Source: PALSA-1296 sp037143335 (GTDB lineage Bacteria > Bacteroidota > Ignavibacteria > Palsa-1295). Taken from it: a stretch of DNA of 64,000 bases. Positions 7,920 through 15,895 of the stretch are shown one piece after another. The notes beneath the pieces are model-generated. The model saw nothing but the letters and a program-made list of their open reading frames with translations, was not told where the DNA came from and made no database searches. The stretch lies in assembly GCA_037143335.1 (NCBI GenBank), contig JBAWZA010000001.1:186001-250000 (forward strand), given 5' to 3'. Numbering within the stretch: position 1 is the stretch's first letter; each line of letters starts with the position of its first letter. The position numbers were made by a program, and so were the translations under genes.

Positions 7920-9308
7920 ATGATAGGCCTGATTGATTGTAATAATTTTTATGTGTCGTGCGAACGACGATTGGATCCCTCGCTGGAGGGCAAGCCTGTT
8001 GTTGTGCTTTCGAATAATGATGGCGTGGTGATTTCGCGCTCGAATGAAGTGAAGGCGTTGGGTGTATCAATGGCTGGTGCGGCGTATCAGTATCGTGATC
8101 TTTTTCGGAAGCATGGCGTGCGTGTCTTTAGTGCGAATTTTAATTATTACATGCAATGCTCCGAGCAGGTGATGCGCATTGTGCGTGATTACTCGCCCGA
8201 AGTTGAGGTCTATTCCGTTGACGAAGCCTTCATTGATCTGAACGGATTGCAATGGAAAAAGCCAACGGAGTATCTGCGTTCGCTTCGTGAGCGAGTCAAG
8301 AACGAAGTGCAAATACCTGTGTCGGTAGGGATTGCTGAATCAAAAACGCTGACAAAAGTAGCTTCGGAATTTGCGAAGAAAGATCCGTCGCATGGAGGCG
8401 TACTTAATATATTTGGTGATGTCGAACGGCGTAATGAATTTTTGCGCAACCTCGCAGTCGGTGATCTGTGGGGGATTGGCGGACAGTTCGCAAAATTTTT
8501 GGCAGGCGAACATATTCAGAATGCGCTTGAGCTTATCGGAATGCCTGATCAGTGGATCTTGCGACATCTGCATATCGGTGGATTAAAGATGGTGTGGGAG
8601 CTTCGCGGAACTCCGTGCATTGCTATGGCTCCGAACCTTGCTCCACCAAAGCAGATCATGCGCTCGCGTTCATTCGGGAAATATGTCACATCGCTCTCGG
8701 AGTTAAAAGAAGCGGCGGCACTTTTTATGAGTATGGCGGCAGAGTCGTTACGAGCGCATAAATTAGTTGCAGGCGTTGCCGGAGTTTTTATTTTAACGAA
8801 CAGATTCAATGACGATCCAAAATATGCTGGCTCGCTTAGCGATGCTATTGATGAGCCGACATCCTATACGCCTGATTTGATCGCTCATGTACACCGTCTG
8901 CTCGAAAAAATTTATCGCCCAGAGTATCGGTACCAAAAACTTGGCGTCATCCTTACTGATCTTGCGCCGGGCAGTGATATGCAACTCACGTTTTCGTATA
9001 ACGAAGGTGAACTCAAGCGCCACGAACGGATGATGAGTGTCCTTGATACGATCAATGCGAAGTACCGCGAGAATCATCTGATCATGCTTGCCGCCGAAGG
9101 CACAGAGCACGGGTGGCAATCAAAGCAAGAACATCTTTCGCAATCACGCGCAAGTTATGTTGACCCGAAGGAGCGAACCCGATTCCTCACGACAGTATCT
9201 ATCCCCGAAACTGAGCCAAAACGCCGAAGCCGTTACACACTCGAACCAGCTCAGCAATCTCGTGCTCTCGGAAAACAAATTGCCGAGCGCATGATGCGAG
9301 ATGGGTGA
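7920..9308 (+). CDS. umuC: Y-family DNA polymerase V catalytic subunit UmuC
   Basis: 462 residues, ATG at 7920. Catalytic carboxylates are present in GLIDCNNFYVSCER (Asp6) and VYSVDEAFIDL; a little-finger region follows, and the C-terminus (SRYTLEPAQQSRALGKQI) resembles the DUF4113 tail of UmuC. It performs error-prone translesion synthesis during the SOS response. Full length with no gaps. No umuD lies next to it, whereas umuD and umuC are commonly adjacent; the partner must be encoded elsewhere or be absent. Regulated by the candidate operator just upstream. Confidence 0.92.
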   Translation: MIGLIDCNNFYVSCERRLDPSLEGKPVVVLSNNDGVVISRSNEVKALGVSMAGAAYQYRDLFRKHGVRVFSANFNYYMQCSEQVMRIVRDYSPEVEVYSVDEAFIDLNGLQWKKPTEYLRSLRERVKNEVQIPVSVGIAESKTLTKVASEFAKKDPSHGGVLNIFGDVERRNEFLRNLAVGDLWGIGGQFAKFLAGEHIQNALELIGMPDQWILRHLHIGGLKMVWELRGTPCIAMAPNLAPPKQIMRSRSFGKYVTSLSELKEAAALFMSMAAESLRAHKLVAGVAGVFILTNRFNDDPKYAGSLSDAIDEPTSYTPDLIAHVHRLLEKIYRPEYRYQKLGVILTDLAPGSDMQLTFSYNEGELKRHERMMSVLDTINAKYRENHLIMLAAEGTEHGWQSKQEHLSQSRASYVDPKERTRFLTTVSIPETEPKRRSRYTLEPAQQSRALGKQIAERMMRDG

Positions 9309-9403
9309 GGGACGGCTGAACCAACTCGGATGAGATTTCGGTGCTTCACCTTACAATGACGTTCAACTCACTGTAAGAGACAACCTCGCAATGCACTTCC
9401 CCC

Positions 9404-10345
9404 TCACCTCCCCTTTGGCGGCGCGAAGATTAGCACCGACCTTGTTGGGTCAATGATGAGTGCATCGAAGGTTCGGATGACGTCCATGGCTAATGTGCCG
9501 GTGATGAAGATGCTCAGGTTTCGGAAGATGGGTGGGAGGTCGGCGATGACTCTGCCTGGGTTATTTTCTGCAATATCTTTACCTCCAAGTTCAAAGGTTT
9601 CAACACGGATACGATCGGGTTCGCGTTTTTTTCCGTCGAGCGAATCCTTATGCCATTTCTTTTCAAAAAATAACTGCGTCTTCGGCTCAAGCGCTTGCTT
9701 GAAAATAGTTGATTGTCGCTCAGCAAGTGATAAATGAACTCGTCCTTCTTTTATATGACGCGATTTTACATCGCACCACATTGTAGGAAACTGACAATTG
9801 CAATGCGCAAGAATTGCATCATCAAGAAACGGTACATGAATCGCTTGCTTCTCAAGCGTAGAATTCCACTCAACTTTTCCTTCATCTGTACTAAAAAATT
9901 GGACTCTACGGTTTGCAAAATCAATTACGGTGATATACTTCCGAGTAAATGCATAACCCAATACTCCGTAGTATGAGGTGTCCGTTCGTTTATAGATTCC
10001 CTTTGAAAATGTTGGCACCAGATCGACGCTTAGTGTCCGCTGTTCTGAAACAGGGAGGTAGAATCTTTTAGGACCGCTGATATTGATGAGCGAGTCATCC
10101 GGGATATACGATCCGTCATTCGACGCCGCTGGATCAAGTACAAAACTGCGATGCAATGTAATCGCTTTACCATAGACATCAGTATCTATCACTGGCACAG
10201 TGACGAACATGTACCCGTTGGTGAAGTGCATCGGGAATTCAGCAACAAGCACACCGTTCACGAGAGGCGGATTATCCTGCGCTTTGATCGATGTGCCGAG
10301 ACATGCTAATGAGAGAAATAATAAAGATGTGAAAAATTTATTCAT
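9404..10345 (-). CDS. Secreted pepsin-like-fold protein with altered active site
   Basis: 313 residues from the ATG at 10345, which gives a signal peptide (FFTSLLFLSLACLGTSIKAQ). The frame could run upstream to 10456 but would overlap the next gene. Two repeats look like the halves of an aspartic-protease fold: GVLGYAFTRKYITVIDFANRR and, near the C-terminus, TGTLAMDVIRTFDALIIDP. The place where DTG would be reads FVLDPAASNDG, so the catalytic triad appears changed to DPA. Likely a periplasmic or surface protein, probably not an active protease. Confidence 0.55.
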   Translation of the reverse strand: MNKFFTSLLFLSLACLGTSIKAQDNPPLVNGVLVAEFPMHFTNGYMFVTVPVIDTDVYGKAITLHRSFVLDPAASNDGSYIPDDSLINISGPKRFYLPVSEQRTLSVDLVPTFSKGIYKRTDTSYYGVLGYAFTRKYITVIDFANRRVQFFSTDEGKVEWNSTLEKQAIHVPFLDDAILAHCNCQFPTMWCDVKSRHIKEGRVHLSLAERQSTIFKQALEPKTQLFFEKKWHKDSLDGKKREPDRIRVETFELGGKDIAENNPGRVIADLPPIFRNLSIFITGTLAMDVIRTFDALIIDPTRSVLIFAPPKGR

Positions 10346-10385
10346 TCTGGAATTCGTGTTTATTGATATGGAGACCGATATGAAT

Positions 10386-10859
10386 TTAATCATTGGATTG
10401 AATGTCGAGTACTCGTGAATCAATGTAGTTTCGCTCTGCCACATCAGGTGCCGCACGCATGGTCACAAAGTAGAGACCTGATCGGAGCCTGACTCCTTCG
10501 GTGGTGATGGGATTCCATGTACCTATATAACTTCCTGGAAGTAATAGGGAATCGCGCCAAATCGCAACAGAGTCGCCGAGTGGGTTTTGAATAATTATCT
10601 TTACCGTGCCTGTGTCGCTGAGTGTAAAAAAAATCGTGACGTTGGAATCGCCGGCATTCCTGTTATACGGATTTGGATAAAGCGGCGCGAGTGAATCAGG
10701 AAGTGTGCCCGATCCGTAAAACTGAAATGAGTTGCGGATAAACTTCGGCATCGTTGATGCAGGATGGCGCGATGAGTCGGCGCCAAATTCTGCGCAGCCA
10801 CTCATGCCGAGAAGGACAAGTATGACTGCAACGAAAAAGTATGTCTGAATATTCTTCAT
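10386..10859 (-). CDS. Lipoprotein with a FlgD/T9SS-like immunoglobulin-fold domain
   Basis: 157 residues. A type II signal peptide ends in the lipobox LGMSGC (Cys ~21). After a short linker, LAPLYPNPYNRNAGDSNVTI begins the Ig-like domain characteristic of FlgD-like or type IX C-terminal domains, continuing through SGLYFVTMRAAP. Its start overlaps the stop of the upstream barrel gene by one base (TGATG), so the two are translationally coupled. Cell-surface anchoring is probable; specific function unknown. Confidence 0.7.
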   Translation of the reverse strand: MKNIQTYFFVAVILVLLGMSGCAEFGADSSRHPASTMPKFIRNSFQFYGSGTLPDSLAPLYPNPYNRNAGDSNVTIFFTLSDTGTVKIIIQNPLGDSVAIWRDSLLLPGSYIGTWNPITTEGVRLRSGLYFVTMRAAPDVAERNYIDSRVLDIQSND

Positions 10860-11527
10860 CAGATATTTATTCTATATCCTCCGCCGACAGATACGCCTCC
10901 GATATTCCCAAGCCCACCGTTTGAAACTGGATCTGCGAAATAAACATCAACATTGATACCAATGTATAGCCCTGAGCTTTGCGTGAGCGGATACTCAATC
11001 CCCAAGTTAACGCCAAGTCCAAAATTATAATAATCTTTCGACACCTCAAGAGACCGAACGGCACTGCCATCACTTGTTGCATCAATAAATCCCGTCGCAC
11101 TTGATTTGCCAAGAAGTAATCCTGCGCCACCAAAGAGCCTCAAGTCATTATCGTGTTGCTTTTCAAGATAGTCGCGCACACCAAATTCTATCTCTAACGT
11201 TTTAATGCGAAAATCTTTGACAAAGACAGCCGTCCTGCGTACGTAGTGAATTTTCAGTACGCTCGAAAGTGATGGCGTTATCGGAAAGCCAATTCCGCAC
11301 GTAACCTGTACCGGCAATCCGGCGAGACTGGTTTGGTAATTTATTCGATAGCTCTGTTGAAACGGGATGAAGCCAGCGACTTCGCCGTAGAGTTGCAGAT
11401 TCTCTGAGTTTGGTAGCGCGTCCGGATTTTGCTGCGCGAGCACATGCGTGCTGTTCATTAACAGCATGACAATAACGGCAAATAGGTGTTTTGCCGAAGT
11501 ATAGTTGCTCAATCTCGCTTTCATCAT
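10859..11527 (-). CDS. Outer-membrane beta-barrel protein
   Basis: 222 residues; signal peptide ends STHVLAQ. The rest alternates strand-like segments (YGEVAGFIPFQQSYRINYQ, YNFGLGVNLGIEYPL, GLYIGINVDVYF) and ends in VGGGYRINI, a strand finishing with an aromatic/hydrophobic residue pattern seen in outer-membrane barrels. First gene of a unit with the following Ig-domain lipoprotein. Two adjacent ATGs (11527, 11524) are possible starts. Confidence 0.72.
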   Translation of the reverse strand: MMKARLSNYTSAKHLFAVIVMLLMNSTHVLAQQNPDALPNSENLQLYGEVAGFIPFQQSYRINYQTSLAGLPVQVTCGIGFPITPSLSSVLKIHYVRRTAVFVKDFRIKTLEIEFGVRDYLEKQHDNDLRLFGGAGLLLGKSSATGFIDATSDGSAVRSLEVSKDYYNFGLGVNLGIEYPLTQSSGLYIGINVDVYFADPVSNGGLGNIGGVSVGGGYRINI

Positions 11528-11670
11528 CTATGCGACTCCATTTAACGAAGATATTCCTATGGATGTTACCCAAGGACTGAACTTGAAATCAGTGAATACT
11601 TTTGTGACAATGCTGGTTAGTCATTACCAGTGATTCTGCAAATTTAGGATTGTTCACTATTGAGACAATT

Positions 11671-14600
11671 ATGAGATACAACTTAACTCTCTTGATCTTG
11701 TGCGTCGGATTTTGCTCAAGCGTGCTCGTAGCTCAGCCGATAAAGTCGCCCTATCCATTTGTTATGTCGCCTGCTGATACGACGGCTCATGGTATTTTAC
11801 CAATTGGTGAGGCACCGATTGTATCACGAGTACGCCTGAATGCCGGACATTTTGACATCGGTGGGAAGGAAGCGCAACGCATCCGATTCTTCGGTACAGA
11901 ATTAAGCAGTAGTGCGCAGTTCTTGCCGAGTCAAGCCGCACATATTTTAGCACTCCGTTTGCACAAGCTCGGATTTAATGCCGTGCGCTTGACCTCGAAT
12001 GATATGATCTGGTGGGCAGCAGCGAGCTTCTTGAATTACACAAACGGACAGAGTACGACATCCTATAACCTCATCCCCGATCAGCTTGCACGATTCGATA
12101 CACTTCTTTATGAATTTAGGAATGCAGGAATATACGTATTCTTGACGTTGAACTCTCAGCACCAGTTTATCGCTGCTGACGGTGTGCCACAAGGCGAACC
12201 AGATAGTACACAAGGCGCGCAGTTTACGCACTTCACGGATGCCCGTGCTTCTGAACTTCACCGTGAATGGGCGAAGGCGTTGCTTTCGCATGTGAGTCCT
12301 CTAACGGGGCTAAGGCTTGCGGACGAGCCAACGCTTGCTGGCATCGAAGTAACCGCCCCGGGTTATAGTTTACTTGCAGGCTGGAGATTTGGTTTGCTTA
12401 ATTGGATAGACCAAAATAATGCGATCAACCAGGGGAAACAGACAGTCTGCTTTAATCGCTCACGCAGACTCGATACCATGTTTACCAAATATTTGCTTCG
12501 GAAATATGGAAGTGAATCTGGCATCACTTCCGCCTGGAAAGGCAAGTCTGTAGTAAATCCGCCTAATGTTGTGGACAATGGAAGTTTTGAAGACGATGCT
12601 TCGACTTCTTGGTCTTTTGGTACCCAAAATGGAGCCAACGGTGACAAGAGTTTGCTTTCGCCTGGCATTGATTCCGATTTTTGCATGTGGGCACGAGTGA
12701 GTAGTCTCAGCCCTGCGCCGAACTGGTCGGATGTGATTCTCTTGAATGCAACTCCACGATTGGGGAAAGACACGCTCTACGAATTATCCTACTATGCTAA
12801 GATTAAGTACAAAGCATCAAAGCCAGTGCTGAGCCGTACGGTGCTGGTGTATCTGGAGCAATTCCAAAATTATACTCAGTCATACGCAAACTATCAGACA
12901 ATAGATACTGCGTGGCATAAATATACCGTTGTATTTCGCGCAAACGCAGGTGGATTGCACAGACTGTATTTCGGACTCGGTCATCAACTTGGCGATGTAC
13001 TCTTCGACGGAGTCACGCTCAGGCAGCATGATGAAGTAGGGCTGGTCAATGGTGAAACGAGCAGTCTGTTTACTATCTATAGACTAAAATATAATGAGAC
13101 CGATTTATTGCCACGTCAGCGTGTGCGAGATATTGCTTTATTTTATGATTCACTTCAAACAGATTATTTCCTGAAGATGAAGAAGTGTATTGCTGATACG
13201 ATCAAATCGCAAGTATTGGTAAATTTTTATGCGACAGATTGGTGGGGATCAATTCAAGATGCGTACTCGAACCGTTATAGCGATTTCACACAAGCACATA
13301 TAAATACCGACTACCCTCGCCAACGAAATAATGCAACACCCTACTCTGACTCCACTTGGGTGATGAGTAATAATTCAATTTTGAGTGATTTGTATAACGG
13401 CACGATGGGGTTTCTCAGCGGTTCGAGCATTGCAGGTAAACCGCATATCGGAAGATACATGAATTTGGTGTTGAATCAAAATTGTGCGGCACAGATGCCA
13501 TTCTTCACTGCCTATGCTTCGCTTCAAGATTGGGACGGTCTATTCTTCACTAGTTACGGCTCGTCGGCAGAGGATTTATTTGCTGGTTATGAATTGCGGA
13601 ATAGTTGGTGGTCAATGGCAGGTAATCCATCGCTCTTAGTTCAGCTTCCACAAGCGAGTGATGTATTTCGTAATCAAAAGATTAAAGCATCTGCACTACG
13701 TCCGTCAACAACCATTGTTCATGATGCAGATGATATTTTATTGAAGAGTCTGCCCTCACCTTCACCGCTATCGCTTAATAATACTGGTACGATGGGAGTT
13801 GACGGTGGTCTGCAGCCAAATATTGCAACGATGTTTCAAGTACGTCAGCAGTTCGATGTGCCAACACATAAAGTTGCGGCAGAGTATCCGTATCAATATG
13901 ATACAATCACAAAAGTATCAGAAACATCGGAGATTGAGTGGAGTCAATCTGGCGGATTTTTCATCACTCATACACCTGCATACACAGGGATAGCAGGAAA
14001 ATTAGGTTCTACGCCAGTCGTTGCGGGATCGTATGCTATCAAACGAATTGATCCAAGCCCCGACAATGGCAAGGAGATGGAATCGTTTATGATTTCGAAT
14101 ATCACACCTGCACGCTTGCTCGTCACGGCAACGCCGCGGTCGCAAAATTATTTGGCATCGTGGCAATATAATGATTCGAGCGTCGGAAATAAATGGGGTG
14201 GCGGACCTCCGATTTTTAGTAGTGCCACATTCGAGCTTACCGTACCTTCTGACTCGGCAGTGGTGGTAGCATACCCGCTTGATTCATCGGGCAATAAATT
14301 GAGCGGTGCACAGAATATGATTACGGGAGTAAAAATTTCAGGGCAAAATTCCTTTAAGATTACTTTGGATGAGTCCGTTCATAAAACTCCGTGGTATGTT
14401 GTTGAGATGACAAGTATTTCAGCATCCGTTTCACAGAGCGGAGGGTCAACGCTGAGTTGCACGGTTGTTCCGAATCCTGCTCTCGGTTCAACAAGAGCTA
14501 TTGTGGAACTGCCGAATTTCGGAAGCATCAAAATTGCACTCTTTGACGACCTCGGCAGGGAATTACTCGCTATCGCCAACGGAGAACTCTCCTCGGGAAA

Positions 14601-14706
14601 ATATGAATTCCCCTTTAGTGTAAACGCACTCGCAACGGGACATTACATTCTTCGCATTGAATCACAGGGGAATGTGATAGCTCGGAGTGTCAATGTAGTA
14701 AAATAG
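11671..14706 (+). CDS. Large secreted glycoside-hydrolase-like protein with type IX sorting domain
   Basis: 1011 residues from the ATG at 11671 (the frame opens earlier at a TTG at 11650). Signal peptide ends VLVAQ. Residues ~60-300 look like a (beta/alpha)8 glycosidase (KLGFNAVRLTSNDMIWW, AGIYVFLTLNSQHQF, RLADEPTLAGIEVT); the usual NEP acid/base motif reads DEP here, so activity is uncertain. Residues ~310-450 (VVDNGSFEDDASTSW) look like a carbohydrate-binding jelly roll. The last ~75 residues (VVPNPALGSTRAIVELPNFG) form a type A sorting domain. Secreted polysaccharide-acting protein is the best guess. Confidence 0.7.
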   Translation: MRYNLTLLILCVGFCSSVLVAQPIKSPYPFVMSPADTTAHGILPIGEAPIVSRVRLNAGHFDIGGKEAQRIRFFGTELSSSAQFLPSQAAHILALRLHKLGFNAVRLTSNDMIWWAAASFLNYTNGQSTTSYNLIPDQLARFDTLLYEFRNAGIYVFLTLNSQHQFIAADGVPQGEPDSTQGAQFTHFTDARASELHREWAKALLSHVSPLTGLRLADEPTLAGIEVTAPGYSLLAGWRFGLLNWIDQNNAINQGKQTVCFNRSRRLDTMFTKYLLRKYGSESGITSAWKGKSVVNPPNVVDNGSFEDDASTSWSFGTQNGANGDKSLLSPGIDSDFCMWARVSSLSPAPNWSDVILLNATPRLGKDTLYELSYYAKIKYKASKPVLSRTVLVYLEQFQNYTQSYANYQTIDTAWHKYTVVFRANAGGLHRLYFGLGHQLGDVLFDGVTLRQHDEVGLVNGETSSLFTIYRLKYNETDLLPRQRVRDIALFYDSLQTDYFLKMKKCIADTIKSQVLVNFYATDWWGSIQDAYSNRYSDFTQAHINTDYPRQRNNATPYSDSTWVMSNNSILSDLYNGTMGFLSGSSIAGKPHIGRYMNLVLNQNCAAQMPFFTAYASLQDWDGLFFTSYGSSAEDLFAGYELRNSWWSMAGNPSLLVQLPQASDVFRNQKIKASALRPSTTIVHDADDILLKSLPSPSPLSLNNTGTMGVDGGLQPNIATMFQVRQQFDVPTHKVAAEYPYQYDTITKVSETSEIEWSQSGGFFITHTPAYTGIAGKLGSTPVVAGSYAIKRIDPSPDNGKEMESFMISNITPARLLVTATPRSQNYLASWQYNDSSVGNKWGGGPPIFSSATFELTVPSDSAVVVAYPLDSSGNKLSGAQNMITGVKISGQNSFKITLDESVHKTPWYVVEMTSISASVSQSGGSTLSCTVVPNPALGSTRAIVELPNFGSIKIALFDDLGRELLAIANGELSSGKYEFPFSVNALATGHYILRIESQGNVIARSVNVVK

Positions 14707-14723
14707 AAAATTTCATTTGACAT

Positions 14724-14756
14724 AATAAAGGCGGCACAGTGCCGCCTTTATTTTTT
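14724..14756. terminator. Bidirectional terminator between the GH-like gene and trpS
   Basis: Thirteen-base-pair stem AATAAAGGCGGCA / TGCCGCCTTTATT with loop CAG, followed by a T-run on the + strand. It lies between two convergent genes and can serve both. Confidence 0.85.
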
Positions 14757-15798
14757 ATCCGAACTTCATCGCTTCTCGGACTTCTGCTATCGTTGCGGTT
14801 GCAATTTTCTGGGCACGGGCTTCTCCGTTTTCGATAATTCTCAGAATTGCGTGAGGATTCTCTTCAAGTGCTTTTCGCTTCTCACGAGGGGCGGTGAACG
14901 AGTCGTTTATTTTATCCGAGACTCGCTTCTTACAATCCACGCATCCGAGTGAGCCACTGGTACAGCCCGGGTATATTTCTTGAACTTCGAGAGGATTCCA
15001 TTTTTGATGATACCCATAGACAAGGCAGACTTCCGGTCTGCCCGGATCGTTGCGCCGAACCTTGAGCGGATCGGTGACTGCAGTCTTCATTTTCTTGGCC
15101 GTATCATCGGCACTATCGCTGAGTAGGATCGTATTACCTAATGACTTCGACATGCGCTTCCCATCCAGTCCGGGCAAGCGTGGAGTCTCGGAGAGATACG
15201 CACGTGTTACCGGAAAGACGGTCCCATAATGATTATTGAAATCCCGCGCGAACTCACGGGTGATTTCCACATGTGGCACTTGGTCTTCGCCGACGGGAAC
15301 AAGTTCGCCTTTATAGAGAAGAATATCTGCCGCTTGCAACACTGGGTAGCCAAGATGTCCATAACTCATGCCTTCGCCGATACCGAGGTCGCGTACTTGT
15401 TCTTTCACAGCTGGATTTCTTTCGAGCCGGGCTTGAGAAATCAGCATCGAAAAAATCAGAAATAATTCAGCATGTTCTTTGATCTTGGATTGTCTGAAGA
15501 TCGGCGATTTTTCGGGGTCAATTCCGAAAGCAATCCAATCCATCGCCATGTCGAGGGTATTCTGTAGAATTTCCGATGTATCAAGTTTTGTCGTGAGTAC
15601 ATGGTAATCCGCAACGAGGTGAAAATTCTCAGCGATATTTTGAAGCTTAACCCACGGCTCAAGGGCACCAGCAAAGTGGCCGATGTGGAGTTTGCCCGTC
15701 GGTCTCATCCCTGAGAGAATCCGAGGTTTCTTATTGCCGAATGTTTTGGCAAGTTCGCCTTCGCGAATAACTGCGCTGGTTTTCTGTTCTTCTGACAT
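14755..15798 (-). CDS. trpS: Tryptophanyl-tRNA synthetase
   Basis: 347 residues. Class I aminoacyl-tRNA synthetase motifs are intact: SGMRPTGKLHIGHFAGAL with HIGH near residue 37 and GKRMSKSLGN (KMSKS). It charges tRNA-Trp with tryptophan. The N-terminus carries about 25 extra residues (EEQKTSAVIREGELAKTFG) before the Rossmann core, a little longer than many bacterial TrpS. A 14-bp palindrome lies 3 bases upstream of the start codon. Confidence 0.95.
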   Translation of the reverse strand: MSEEQKTSAVIREGELAKTFGNKKPRILSGMRPTGKLHIGHFAGALEPWVKLQNIAENFHLVADYHVLTTKLDTSEILQNTLDMAMDWIAFGIDPEKSPIFRQSKIKEHAELFLIFSMLISQARLERNPAVKEQVRDLGIGEGMSYGHLGYPVLQAADILLYKGELVPVGEDQVPHVEITREFARDFNNHYGTVFPVTRAYLSETPRLPGLDGKRMSKSLGNTILLSDSADDTAKKMKTAVTDPLKVRRNDPGRPEVCLVYGYHQKWNPLEVQEIYPGCTSGSLGCVDCKKRVSDKINDSFTAPREKRKALEENPHAILRIIENGEARAQKIATATIAEVREAMKFG

Positions 15799-15801
15799 AT
15801 T

Positions 15802-15815
15802 GCGTTAGTTAACGC
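15802..15815. promoter_or_regulatory. Palindrome directly upstream of trpS
   Basis: GCGTTA-GT-TAACGC, perfect 6-bp arms, in the 5' leader or promoter of trpS, 3 bases from the ATG. Could be an operator or a start-occluding hairpin. No T-box elements are visible. Low certainty of function. Confidence 0.35.
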
Positions 15816-15895
15816 ATGATTAGCATTTGTCATTCCGAGCTAGATTCTTAGATGTAACCGCGACTAATCCCGTTCGTAGTGCGTTATAAAAATCT

